From NCBI GenBank assembly GCA_046318415.1, contig JBKCUK010000011.1:1-64000 (forward strand): DNA of 64,000 bases, given 5' to 3'. Made by a program: the position numbers and the translations under genes. The DNA is from JBKCUK01 sp046318415 (lineage in GTDB: Bacteria; Pseudomonadota; Alphaproteobacteria; Caedimonadales; Caedimonadaceae). Shown in pieces: positions 45,793-54,902 of this stretch; position 1 is the first letter of the stretch; each line of letters starts with the position of its first letter. The notes beneath the pieces were generated by a model. The model saw nothing but the letters and a program-made list of their open reading frames with translations. It was not told where the DNA came from and made no database searches.

Positions 45793-47139
45793 TTATGCTC
45801 GGCCGTGTTTTAACAAGGCCTCAGCTATATCATCGGCGATGGAGGTTAATAGTTCTTTATCATCCCCCTCGACCATGATGCGAATGAGCGGCTCTGTTCC
45901 CGAGGGGCGAACCAACAATCGACCCGCACCCCGCAAGCGCTTTTCCGCTTTTTCAAGGACATGCAGGACCGATTGATCCTGTAAAGCCTCAGCACCATGC
46001 ACATGAACATTTTTTAAAATTTGCGGCACCCGCTCGAAACAGTGGGCAACCTCTGAAACTGGCCGATTGAGGCGCACCAATTCGGAGAGCACTTGCAAAG
46101 CGGCAATCAGCCCATCGCCCGTGCCTGCATAATCACTGAAAATGATATGTCCCGAGGGCTCGCCACCCACATTGGCGCCTTTCTCGCGCATGCGCGCTGC
46201 CACAAAACGATCACCGACGGCGGCACGCTCAAGATTTAAGTTCAAGCTTTGCAAGTGGCGCTCAAGACCAAGATTGCTCATAACCGTCCCAACGATAGAA
46301 GGCGCCCCCAAGCGATTTTGCGCCTGCCAGGCCTTGGCGATCAGCCCTAAAATTTGATCACCGTCAATGAGTTCCCCCTGTTCATCGACCAAAACCACGC
46401 GGTCCGCATCCCCATCAAGAGCGATGCCAAGGTCTGCTCGGGTATGCAGTACTTCTTGGCGCAGGGCCGCCACATCCGTTGCCCCAACACCACGATTAAT
46501 GTTGGAGCCATCGGGTTGCACACCTAAAGTCAAGACCTCCGCCCCCAACTCCCAAAACACCAACGGCGCGACTTTGTAAGCGGCACCATGGGCACAATCG
46601 ACAACAATCCTTAAGCCTTCTAAATTCATGCCCTTGGGAAAAGTGGCCTTCACAAATTCCACATAGCGGCCTGGCGCGTCCTCCACCCGCTTTGCGCGAC
46701 CAAGGTGGGCTGCATCCACTCCCGCCAGAGGTTGGCCGTTTTGAACGATAGCAGCCAGTTGCTGCTCTTGGGCGTCGCTGAGCTTTGAACCTGTGGCATC
46801 GAAAAGCTTAATCCCATTATCTTCGGCAGGATTGTGGGAAGCGGAAATCATAACGCCCAAGTCTGCCCGCATGGAGCGCACCAACATGGAAACGGCAGGT
46901 GTGGGCAAGGGGCCCAGCAAAATCACATCAAATCCCGCCGAGATAAACCCCGCCGTCAAGGCGGGCTCAAACATATAGCCACTCAGGCGGGTGTCTTTAC
47001 CTATGATCACCCGACTTTGATGCCCTGGCCTGCGCCACATTTGTCCTGCTGCAGCGGCTAACCGCATGGCCATTTCCGGTGTCATGGGATGCACATTGGC
47101 GCGCCCACGCACGCCATCAGTGCCAAAGAATTTCTGCAT
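45793..47139 (-). CDS. glmM: Phosphoglucosamine mutase
   Basis: 448 residues from the ATG at 47139 (MQKFFGTDGVRG, the family N-terminus, with AAGGAG upstream). The phosphoserine loop is ISASHNP (Ser101), the metal loop DGDADRV, the sugar loop GEPSGH and the C-terminal RPSGTEPLIRIM phosphate loop. It converts glucosamine-6-P to glucosamine-1-P for UDP-GlcNAc, feeding peptidoglycan and LPS synthesis. It ends 31 nt before the kinase gene on the same strand. Confidence 0.96.
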   Translation of the reverse strand: MQKFFGTDGVRGRANVHPMTPEMAMRLAAAAGQMWRRPGHQSRVIIGKDTRLSGYMFEPALTAGFISAGFDVILLGPLPTPAVSMLVRSMRADLGVMISASHNPAEDNGIKLFDATGSKLSDAQEQQLAAIVQNGQPLAGVDAAHLGRAKRVEDAPGRYVEFVKATFPKGMNLEGLRIVVDCAHGAAYKVAPLVFWELGAEVLTLGVQPDGSNINRGVGATDVAALRQEVLHTRADLGIALDGDADRVVLVDEQGELIDGDQILGLIAKAWQAQNRLGAPSIVGTVMSNLGLERHLQSLNLNLERAAVGDRFVAARMREKGANVGGEPSGHIIFSDYAGTGDGLIAALQVLSELVRLNRPVSEVAHCFERVPQILKNVHVHGAEALQDQSVLHVLEKAEKRLRGAGRLLVRPSGTEPLIRIMVEGDDKELLTSIADDIAEALLKHGRA

Positions 47140-47152
47140 GGCGGACACTCCT

Positions 47153-47659
47153 TTATCTTTGACTGACCGTGCCATTGATGACTTTTCCCAGAACCTGAGA
47201 ATCACCTACGATAATCACGTGACCAGCAGGTCCTTTAAACTCGATATTGCCACCGACGAAGGTGCTACCTGCAAGCGTAATCTTGGCAGGCTGATCGCAG
47301 ATAATGGTCGCAATGACCGATTCATCAAAATGGGCTTTTTGTCCATTCAGGATCATGGCATCGCGAAAGTGGCTATTGGACGCCCGCACATCTCCCCCAA
47401 TTTGGCTTTGACCGAAAATTTCGCTATCGACCAGTGTCAGGTTGCCTTTGACCACAAGATGCTCAAAAGCGCTCGTTTGCGCATTTAAGTCTGATTCGCA
47501 GAGGGTTTGCCCGCGAAAAAGGCTGGCTTTAAGGGAGCTGGCTTCCTTGAGAACCGTGTCTTTGGGCACATGGGACAGGGTTGCGGGATCAGGTAAAGCA
47601 ACCGCCGTGTGAAGGCACAGCAGGGCGACGAAAAATACCTTGAGAAGCCCAAAATTCAT
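47153..47659 (-). CDS. Small exported beta-helix-like protein
   Basis: 168 residues from the ATG at 47659, which opens with a signal peptide (NFGLLKVFFVALLCLHTAVA). The mature part has a periodic strand pattern with Gly/Asn turns: LVVKGNLTLVDSEIFGQSQIGG, DVRASNSHF, AMILNGQKAHF, KITLAGSTFVGGNIEF, HVIIVGDSQVLGKVI. This resembles a short left- or right-handed parallel beta-helix, as in bactofilin-like or adhesin-type folds, with no definite family. Two Cys may pair. It starts about 100 nt after the 900-residue exported protein and stops 13 nt before glmM, so it may be co-transcribed with both. Function unknown. Confidence 0.65.
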   Translation of the reverse strand: MNFGLLKVFFVALLCLHTAVALPDPATLSHVPKDTVLKEASSLKASLFRGQTLCESDLNAQTSAFEHLVVKGNLTLVDSEIFGQSQIGGDVRASNSHFRDAMILNGQKAHFDESVIATIICDQPAKITLAGSTFVGGNIEFKGPAGHVIIVGDSQVLGKVINGTVSQR

Positions 47660-47765
47660 CTTGAAATCCACCTTATTTGTTCGATTCAGTCGAGCAAACC
47701 TTAGCACACCTCCGCTTGGCCACCAAGGCCGAGACTGAAGATGGCTAAGGCCAAGGGGATGCTTT

Positions 47766-50468
47766 TTATGAGGACTCCTCGCTTGAAGATGCTTCCGTAA
47801 GGGCTGATATATCCTCATAAATCTCAGCAACGGTTTCGGTGTAAAGCCCAAGCATTTTCAGCTTAGTCCTAATCTGGGCGATATATTGAGGATCAAGGCG
47901 CCCACGCTTCGGCACAACGATGGTTGCATACTCCTCCAGCTGAGTTGAAAACTCGCCCATAGGCACCGGCAACATGACCTTCACGTGAGATCCCCGTTGG
48001 GTAATCTCCTTAGGTGATAGGGCCTGCATCAGATTAAGAAAATCCTGAAAGCGGATCATCACATCCGCATCCCGCACTTGCGTCGGCTTGAGTTCTTTCA
48101 TGAAAAACTTATCTAACGTGGCTTTTTGGTTTTCATTAAGCTTATCAATGATCGCCGTTTGACGGGACAAGCCATCGAACACCTCTTCTTCAGGATTTTC
48201 TGGCAGGAGGCTGCTTGAAGAGGATGAAGAAGACTGTGTTGGAGTTTCCGTCTTTTCCGTTTTGACTTTCTTGGCTTTTTTTCCTTTGCGCGGCTTAGTG
48301 TTCACCGAGGCCAAGCTTTGGGCTGTGATCAGATGGTCCACATTGCGCTCTTGCGGGTGCGCTTTTTTAGGCTGCACGTCAGCCGAGCTTGAGCTGCTGC
48401 TACTCGCAGTGTTTTGCGAGAGCTTCACAGGCTCAAGCTCTGCTGCGGCCTGCACTTGTTCACGGCGTAACCTTTCACGCAAAGTCGCCAACACGTTATC
48501 TGGCAGATTCTTCCGGTAGTGCCGTTTGATCGGCCCGATTGCGGACTGATTTGTTACGGGTTCTTTAGCCGAACCCTGTGGAGATACACCCGCCTTCGCG
48601 TTTTCCTGAACAGGAAAGAGATTAAAAATTTGGTCACGCAGGCGATAAAGGTGTTGCTTCCCTTCTTTATTCAACAAGATAGCAGTCATGATCTGCTTAG
48701 TCATGTGCCTCAGGTGCCGCTCATAGCACCCTGCTTTTTCAAGACAGCTTCTGTACCGCTGCAAGAGATCCAACGCTGATTTCAGGTCCTGGAGTTTCAG
48801 TAAATCAAGGTCAATTATTCGGCTGATAACAAATGGATTATTGGGTAAATGATCCAAGACCTCCAGAAACGTTGCGCGGATTGTCTTTATCGCTTGCACA
48901 TCCCTTGCGCTAAGAGTCTGGTATTCCAAGGCTTTCTGACCCGGCCATCTCTGTTCCAGCATCACTTTGGCGAGATCGTAATAGGCCCTGGCCAACATAC
49001 CATCAACAAATGGTTGAAGAAGGGCGCCTTCACGCGCTTGCTTGAGGCGCTTAATGTAAGATTTAATTGTGGCTTGGTTGATTTCTTTTGATAAGTGAAG
49101 AGTCAACAATCCATCCGCATAAACGCTTTTTTCGGCCAAGATTTCTAATTTTTTTCTATCTTCCTCTAGAAGCGGACATTGAACCAACTTCATGCGTCCC
49201 ATCCATTCCCGCCGTAGGGCGATGGCGATGAGTTCTTGGCTATTTTCAAGGTCATCCCCTTTGGTTGCAGGCGTTGACGACAACGTAAATAGCTGGGGAA
49301 CATCGAAACTCAGATGGAGTGTTTCAGCCATTCCATCGCTTGAACTGGCAGATTCAAAGACTGTTAATTCCATACCCCGGACGTCTGCACACATTTTCAA
49401 TGCCAACGCAATCACCGCATCCATGGCATACCAGTTTTTTGTTGCATCAAGCTCATGCATCAGCATTTGAAGATTACCGTATGAATTTGTCGCCTCATGG
49501 ACACCAAGATTAAAAACGGCTTTATTCTCTGCGTAGTCCTGCCACATCAACACCATAGTAGACAGAGCGCGGCGCGCATGGGGATAACCTTCAAAAAATT
49601 CAGGCTCTGCCATCAGCAACAGTGAATTAAGAGTTTTCATGAAGGAGGGATCATTATGCTCCCCAGCAAAAAAGGCGATGGCCTTTTCATAGTAATCCCT
49701 GAACACCAAATGAAACGGCATGTAGGCTTTTAAGTACTGAACTTCGGGCTTTAACGCCTCTTTTTCAGGGCTTAACCATCCCGCCTGCCTGCATGCTGAA
49801 AGCATTTCATACCCAAACAAATCGGTATCGTTTTTTGCCGCCTGGTGACGCAGAACCAGATCAGCCCATAGGCAGGGATGGGTGTTCAACGCTTCACGAA
49901 ACGAGGATATATGCTCAAAAATATAGTCTCCTTCAGGATCCCATCTCATTAATCTCAAGATCAGCTGAATTTTCTGACGATGGACGAATGCCGACAGGTG
50001 ATGCTCATCCATGGGGGAATTCCAGTCCAGCGCTCCAGGCCACAGTTGATCGATGACACCTAAATAACGCCTTAAAAGCTCATCGAGGTTTTGCAGATCC
50101 TTTACAGCCGACGTTGAATGCGTGCTGGAACTTGACTTAACTCCCCAAATATCTTCGAATTTATTAAGCCTTGGGCGCAGCGGAAGGTAGCCAGTTTTAT
50201 CTGCCTGATCAAAGATATTGTGCAGTTTTTGGGCTAAGTCAGCAAAATGATCTTGGGCCACGAGATCCATGAGCTCAAGGGTCTCCAGCGGCTTTAGTGC
50301 TCGATCCACGGTGATGTGTTGCCATTCGTGGCCCCAGTCGTCGGGATAAACCTTCAGACTTTGCAAATGTTTTTCGTTTTTTTTCTCCATTTCAGGGGTC
50401 TCACAGGAAAAACCCAAAGAAAAACAACTGGCCCACACAAACAAAGCTGCAACAAATCGACGACCCAT
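47766..50468 (-). CDS. Exported 900-residue protein with C-terminal HicA-like domain
   Basis: Signal peptide 1-22 (ASCFSLGFSC; a Cys is near the cleavage point). Residues ~25-640 are helical, TPR-like in feel but without clear repeats. Residues ~640-760 are low-complexity, Ser/Lys-rich and probably disordered. Residues ~799-880 match the HicA mRNA-interferase fold: FQDFLNLMQAL (helix), then TQRGSHVKVMLPV with His828 in the G-S-H position of the HicA active-site strand, TIVVPKRGRLDP (third strand with the VP turn) and IAQIRTKLKMLGL (closing helix). No HicB partner is adjacent. The assignment of the fold is by motif order. Export plus this domain suggests a secreted RNA-binding or RNA-cleaving effector. 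Confidence 0.6.
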   Translation of the reverse strand: MGRRFVAALFVWASCFSLGFSCETPEMEKKNEKHLQSLKVYPDDWGHEWQHITVDRALKPLETLELMDLVAQDHFADLAQKLHNIFDQADKTGYLPLRPRLNKFEDIWGVKSSSSTHSTSAVKDLQNLDELLRRYLGVIDQLWPGALDWNSPMDEHHLSAFVHRQKIQLILRLMRWDPEGDYIFEHISSFREALNTHPCLWADLVLRHQAAKNDTDLFGYEMLSACRQAGWLSPEKEALKPEVQYLKAYMPFHLVFRDYYEKAIAFFAGEHNDPSFMKTLNSLLLMAEPEFFEGYPHARRALSTMVLMWQDYAENKAVFNLGVHEATNSYGNLQMLMHELDATKNWYAMDAVIALALKMCADVRGMELTVFESASSSDGMAETLHLSFDVPQLFTLSSTPATKGDDLENSQELIAIALRREWMGRMKLVQCPLLEEDRKKLEILAEKSVYADGLLTLHLSKEINQATIKSYIKRLKQAREGALLQPFVDGMLARAYYDLAKVMLEQRWPGQKALEYQTLSARDVQAIKTIRATFLEVLDHLPNNPFVISRIIDLDLLKLQDLKSALDLLQRYRSCLEKAGCYERHLRHMTKQIMTAILLNKEGKQHLYRLRDQIFNLFPVQENAKAGVSPQGSAKEPVTNQSAIGPIKRHYRKNLPDNVLATLRERLRREQVQAAAELEPVKLSQNTASSSSSSSADVQPKKAHPQERNVDHLITAQSLASVNTKPRKGKKAKKVKTEKTETPTQSSSSSSSSLLPENPEEEVFDGLSRQTAIIDKLNENQKATLDKFFMKELKPTQVRDADVMIRFQDFLNLMQALSPKEITQRGSHVKVMLPVPMGEFSTQLEEYATIVVPKRGRLDPQYIAQIRTKLKMLGLYTETVAEIYEDISALTEASSSEESS

Positions 50469-51008
50469 GGTCTACCACTCTCTTTACCAAAACCGGATTG
50501 CCTCTCTAGCACATAAAGTCCATTAAGTCAAATTAACAGGGAATAATGACAGATCCAGTTTTAAGCGAAATCTGGCCTTGTACGATGGGCTTTAGGAATT
50601 GACGCATGGCCCGGATGAAAAGGTTCATGTTCCTTGAACCACTGGAACTTTGGCGCAGAGATACCAAAGCTTGGGCCCATCGACAGCTAGCGAAGTATGC
50701 GCAAAGTTCAAGAGAGCAGTGGAGGTGAAGATAGATAAAAACCCCATGGGCCGCGTGGGGTAGACCTCCAGACCGTTATTCAGTCAGCAAGGAAGAATGA
50801 AACAACAAGCAAACTGCTGCGCCAGATCTTTTCCACCAATTTCACGGTGCACCATAAAAATGAACAAAAGATGAACAGAAAAGATAGGAGTAGGTTTTTA
50901 TGGAGGAGCAACACTTCCCCGGGATAGGCCTTGGTGCCGCGCCTTATTCAATTGGTCCCGCCCTTCATTCAAAAAAGCCTTACTTAAGCCAACGTCTCGA
51001 GGAACGGA

Positions 51009-51046
51009 CTGGATCGCCGCGCGCGATTCCCTCGCTCGCAATGACA
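51009..51046 (+). repeat. Dispersed repeat, copy 5
   Basis: CTGGATCGCCGCGCGCGATT then CCCTCGCTCGCAATGACA. Same family as the copies near 36 kb, with the well-conserved TCGCAATGAC end. Confidence 0.65.
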
Positions 51047-51123
51047 ATGATGAAGGTTCTCGCGCGTAATGAGGGCGGTATATTCACAGCCGTCACCCGC
51101 GTTAAAGGCTCTGTTTTCGGTTT

Positions 51124-51164
51124 CGTCATTACGGGGAGGCTAACGGCCGACGTGGCAATCCAAG
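51124..51164 (-). repeat. Dispersed repeat, copy 6 (inverted)
   Basis: CGTCATTACGGGGAGGCTAA then CGGCCGACGTGGCAATCCAAG. It is in reverse orientation to copy 5, about 80 bases away. Confidence 0.65.
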
Positions 51165-51364
51165 CGATAATATAAACCCAAGCGTCATACGAGAAAGGAC
51201 CAACAACCTGGACGTTGGGATGAAACCCCTATACCTTAAGACGCAGAACACCTGGTTTTAAGGTGAGTCAGAAAAAGCCCAAACAACTGTAACGCTAAGA
51301 GCGTGGCCCGTGATAAAAAGGGTTGGAGCAAACCCACAATAAACGGTTAGAACGCTTAATTTAA

Positions 51365-52693
51365 ATGGTTGTACCAAGATTCATGACCCGTTTTTTTCAC
51401 AAGTATGGCGTGCATATCCTAATTGGATTTTTTGCAGGACTCACCGTGATGGCTTTTTGGCCCGGTATCTTGCGCGAAGATAGCTTGACCCAATACCAGC
51501 AGGCGCTTCAAGGGGCATACAGCGATCATCACCCCCCCATCATGGCAGCCTATTGGCGGCTGTTGAATCACCTTTATCCTGGACCGGGCCTATTGTTTTT
51601 AAGCCATATGGCCTGTTTATGGCTAAGTGCCGCGCTCATGGCCCATGCCTATAAAGGGACGCCGCAACGCTGGTTGTTTACCTTTATTCCTCTTATTCCC
51701 CAAGTCTTAGGTTATGGTTTGTTTGTGTTAAAAGACGCGGGCTTTGCGCTATCCTTTCTGTTGGCCAGCAGTTTTTTAATCCTTGCCGGCCGCCAGCAGC
51801 GACGTCTCAGCCCCGTCGAACTGGGCATCATTTGCGTTTTGCTGTTTTATGGTGCTGCCGTCAAATATCAAGGCATCTTTGTTTTGCCGTTTATGTGTTT
51901 GTGGATCGCCCTCAATTATCTGCAGCACCGGACCTTAAAAGTCCGATGGGCAGGTGGCATGGCTTTTTATGGCATTTTTTTTGCTGCCATAACCTTTTTT
52001 AACGCAGCAACGACCCAGCAGCAAAACCACTCGTGGCAATACGTTAAGCTTTATGATCTTGCTGCCATCAGTTTGGAGCAAAACCAAGCCCTGTTCCCCG
52101 ATTTTGTGAAGGCGCATCCAAGGTTCTCCCTGCAAGCGCTTCACGATCATTTTAATCCACGACGTGTGGATGAGTATGTCTTCATCCCTCAGCCCATTTT
52201 GATCAAAGGCCAGACGGAAGAACAACGTCAGGAATTGTGGGACTATTGGTGGCAAACGGTGCGCCGCTACCCCAAAAGTTACCTGAAACATCGCATACGT
52301 TTGCTGGGTTTTATGTTGACCAATTCCCCCCTTAAAACACCCGACGAAATTCAAAGCGATCGCGCCACGATCCCACCTGCTTTACTGCAGATGCTGCAGG
52401 TCTTGGATCACACAGGCATCCTTGGCGTGCTCAAGACTCTTACCTCATTTCTGCTGTTTGCGCCGTTGATGCTGTTTTATCTGCTTTTTGGCCTCAAGAA
52501 TCTACGTCACGATCCTTGCCATGATGCCAGAAGCCTGGTGATGCTCAATGGGATGGGCCTTGCCCTCCTCACCACTTTGACCTTCTTTTCCATGGCCTCG
52601 GATGTGCGCTATATTTATCTGACGATGTGCTGTTGTCATTTCTCGCATCCGGTGTTCTGGCACCTATGGCGCAACAAAAAAAGAAAACGGTAA
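51365..52693 (+). CDS. Polytopic GT-C-like membrane protein
   Basis: 442 residues with about ten hydrophobic helices. The first periplasmic loop reads FWPGILREDSLTQYQQAL with acidic residues and YSDHHPPIMAAYWRLL, the D...HPP pattern of lipid-linked-sugar glycosyltransferases and DUF6020-like proteins. A charged periplasmic region lies near 240-320. It probably transfers a sugar from a polyprenyl carrier to an envelope component, but the substrate is unknown. The RBS is poor at the first ATG; the next Met (codon 7) is possible. The stop codon abuts ctaA. Confidence 0.65.
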   Translation: MVVPRFMTRFFHKYGVHILIGFFAGLTVMAFWPGILREDSLTQYQQALQGAYSDHHPPIMAAYWRLLNHLYPGPGLLFLSHMACLWLSAALMAHAYKGTPQRWLFTFIPLIPQVLGYGLFVLKDAGFALSFLLASSFLILAGRQQRRLSPVELGIICVLLFYGAAVKYQGIFVLPFMCLWIALNYLQHRTLKVRWAGGMAFYGIFFAAITFFNAATTQQQNHSWQYVKLYDLAAISLEQNQALFPDFVKAHPRFSLQALHDHFNPRRVDEYVFIPQPILIKGQTEEQRQELWDYWWQTVRRYPKSYLKHRIRLLGFMLTNSPLKTPDEIQSDRATIPPALLQMLQVLDHTGILGVLKTLTSFLLFAPLMLFYLLFGLKNLRHDPCHDARSLVMLNGMGLALLTTLTFFSMASDVRYIYLTMCCCHFSHPVFWHLWRNKKRKR

Positions 52694-52704
52694 TGAGGTT
52701 AACC

Positions 52705-53757
52705 ATGCGTTCAAATCCTCCGACAGAAGAAGCGCAACTGGCCCGGTGGTTGTGGATTGTGCTTGGTATGGTGTTGATCATGGTGGCGTTGGGCGGGGTG
52801 ACGCGTCTCACTGGATCAGGCCTTTCCATCGTGGAATGGAATGTGTTGGTGGGCACCCTGCCCCCTTTGACTGCCGCTGACTGGGCCGATCTTTACGCGA
52901 AGTACCAAGCCTCTCCCGAATTCAATAAAATTAACTTCGGCATGAGCCTTGAGGAGTTCAAAGGGATCTTCTGGCTTGAGTATCTGCATCGGCTTTGGGG
53001 TCGGGCGATGGGTGTGGTGATGCTGGTGCCCCTGTGGCTCAGTTGGCGATCCCCAAATCTGCGCCGCCATGTGCCCAAAATGATCGGTGTCCTTGCCCTT
53101 GGCGGCCTTCAGGGTGCGGCAGGTTGGTTTATGGTTAAAAGCGGCTTGGTGGATACACCACACGTCAGCCCCTATCGCCTGATGCTGCACCTGTTGTTAG
53201 CATTGGTTATCGTGGCAACCCTTAGCCATATGGCGCTCTCCTTAGGACGCAACAACACAAAACAAGCGGGCATGCCGCGCACACCATTGATGGCAGCCAC
53301 ACTTGTGCTGGCCACCATCACCATTGCCTATGGTGCGATGGTCGCAGGTTTCAAGGCAGGCCTTATGTACAATACGTTTCCCCTCATGGGAAATGACTGG
53401 ATTCCTGCTGAAGTGCTGCATTACGAACCCCTGTGGCGCAACATGTTTGAGAATCCGGCAACCCTACAGCTGATCCACCGATGGCTTGCCATGACCACTG
53501 TGGCGCTCAGCCTGATTTGGGCGGTCACAACCTTAAAATCTGCGCCCTGGTGGGGGTATGCTGTTATGGGCATGGCATTGCTACAAATGACACTCGGCAT
53601 CCTGACGCTTATTTATGGCGTGCCAACGGCCCTTGCAGCCAGCCATCAAATGGGCGCTTTCATCCTATGGCTGCTGCTGTGGGCCGTTTATGTGCGCGCT
53701 AAACCCCAGGAACGAATCCCTACTGCGCTTGGGCTTCAGCCGGCTGCCCAGCATTAG
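52705..53757 (+). CDS. ctaA: Heme A synthase (COX15/CtaA)
   Basis: 350 residues from the ATG at 52705, chosen because GAGG lies six bases upstream; an ATG at 52693 overlaps the preceding stop. Eight transmembrane helices. GGVTRLTGSGLSIVEW, the EYLHRLWGR and LIHRWLAM heme-ligand histidines, MLHLLLAL and SHQMGAF complete the two four-helix bundles. It oxidises heme O to heme A for cytochrome aa3 oxidase, so aerobic respiration is expected. The last 38 bases overlap the convergent gene at 53720. Confidence 0.93.
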   Translation: MRSNPPTEEAQLARWLWIVLGMVLIMVALGGVTRLTGSGLSIVEWNVLVGTLPPLTAADWADLYAKYQASPEFNKINFGMSLEEFKGIFWLEYLHRLWGRAMGVVMLVPLWLSWRSPNLRRHVPKMIGVLALGGLQGAAGWFMVKSGLVDTPHVSPYRLMLHLLLALVIVATLSHMALSLGRNNTKQAGMPRTPLMAATLVLATITIAYGAMVAGFKAGLMYNTFPLMGNDWIPAEVLHYEPLWRNMFENPATLQLIHRWLAMTTVALSLIWAVTTLKSAPWWGYAVMGMALLQMTLGILTLIYGVPTALAASHQMGAFILWLLLWAVYVRAKPQERIPTALGLQPAAQH

Positions 53758-54595
53758 TCTCAGCAGGGTGAGTTTGATCCAAGTTGTAGCCTAAAACCTT
53801 GCGGGCAACGAGGGCGGTGAGACTTTCCTCACCCAGAATGCCCGCGGCAATCCCTGCACCTTTCACAAGCGGTGCGCCAACAACCGGAATGTTACTCACC
53901 GTACCCCTTAGGAAATTGGCAACCGCACGGGTTTTCAGGCGGGCGTCACTTTTCCGGCTTTGTTCCCCAGATGCCATGGAGGCTGCATCATCAAAACCCT
54001 GCAAATTGGCTGCAGCGTCTGCGAGGGGTTTAACCGCCTGAAGGCCAGGAACAAACGGGCTTACCAACTGCAAGCCAGCATCCACAAGACGCGTCGCGTG
54101 TGCGCGTTTATTGGTGGTATCCGTGTGATGCAGCTCATCACTAAGCGCATGCACTGCCCCCTCGTAGCCAAGGGCCTTGGCCCCTGCCTTAACCGCAGCA
54201 ACGGTGGCCTTACCCATGGGCAGCGTTTGTACCAGGGAGGAGAGACCCTCAGACACGGCTTTTTCAGCAATGACTCGACCAAGTCCCTTCGCGTTGTCCT
54301 TAGACCTCTCGTCATCCGCATCAGCCCTGAACAAGCAGTCACTGGACATGAGCTCTTGAAGAAAATCATCATCATCGCCACCACTCCAGGGTGAATTTTG
54401 GGTTTCGCCCTCGGCATCGGACAGATCCCCCTCGGAGGCCGTGGCATAGCCCTCATCCTCGCTGTCATCACCGGATATCCACATGTTCTTGGGTGAAACA
54501 TGTAAGGATTCCAGATCAGACTTGATATCTGTTGCCTGAACAGAACCCACCAGAAGACTCACTCCCATCATCATCCAGAAGGAAGAACGCATCAC
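53720..54595 (-). CDS. Exported acidic protein of unknown function
   Basis: 291 residues with a GTG-ATG start pair and GAGG upstream. Signal peptide 1-21 (GSVQA|T). Residues ~40-90 are strongly acidic and Ser-rich (GDDSEDEGYATASEGD, GGDDDDF), reminiscent of eukaryotic acidic low-complexity regions. The rest is Ala/Gly/Val-rich with amphipathic helices (VAAVKAGAKALGY, VVGAPLVKGAGIAAGIL) that could associate with membranes. No family recognised. It shares 38 bp with the 3' end of ctaA on the opposite strand. Export and composition place it among the candidate host-interaction proteins. Confidence 0.65.
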   Translation of the reverse strand: MMRSSFWMMMGVSLLVGSVQATDIKSDLESLHVSPKNMWISGDDSEDEGYATASEGDLSDAEGETQNSPWSGGDDDDFLQELMSSDCLFRADADDERSKDNAKGLGRVIAEKAVSEGLSSLVQTLPMGKATVAAVKAGAKALGYEGAVHALSDELHHTDTTNKRAHATRLVDAGLQLVSPFVPGLQAVKPLADAAANLQGFDDAASMASGEQSRKSDARLKTRAVANFLRGTVSNIPVVGAPLVKGAGIAAGILGEESLTALVARKVLGYNLDQTHPAETNAGQPAEAQAQ

Positions 54596-54902
54596 TTAAC
54601 CTCATACTTGTCTATTGTTTGAAAAATGAATCTAGAGACTAAATAGATGGGATGAATAAAAATGACAAATAGTAATTTTTAAAGAAGGGGTTGCATCATT
54701 TGCAACGCACAGCCAGTACCGACGGGAATGAGATGTGAAGAAAAGGCGTCTCGCGGCCTTTGTGAGGCGCACAGCTGACCCGCGAGACATCGTCACCATA
54801 TGTCAGATTATGCATCTTAGCGAATCGCATGTTAAGAAAGGCCGTTTGCATTTTATGCAAAACTCGAAAGGGCAAGGCGAAGCCGCTCATTTGGGCGCAA
54901 AC
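54596..54902. other. Intergenic region between the acidic exported protein and pgk
   Basis: 307 bases. A 6-bp hairpin GTTGCA-TCATT-TGCAAC (54690-54706) is the only structure seen; it is followed on the minus strand by a C/T-rich stretch, a weak terminator candidate for pgk. Short ORFs on both strands look like chance. Confidence 0.5.

Larger units (their letters stand above)
50469..51364. other. Gene-poor region with dispersed repeats
   Basis: 896 bases without a convincing gene. It contains two dispersed repeat copies (51009-51046, 51124-51164) in opposite orientations. An ORF at 50900-51175 (GATAGGAG upstream) is built mostly from these repeats and is not supported. The leftmost 400 bases show no feature I can name. 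Confidence 0.55.

Noticed and set aside
50900..51175. 91-codon ORF with a Shine-Dalgarno-like GATAGGAG
   Set aside because: Most of it consists of two copies of the dispersed repeat.
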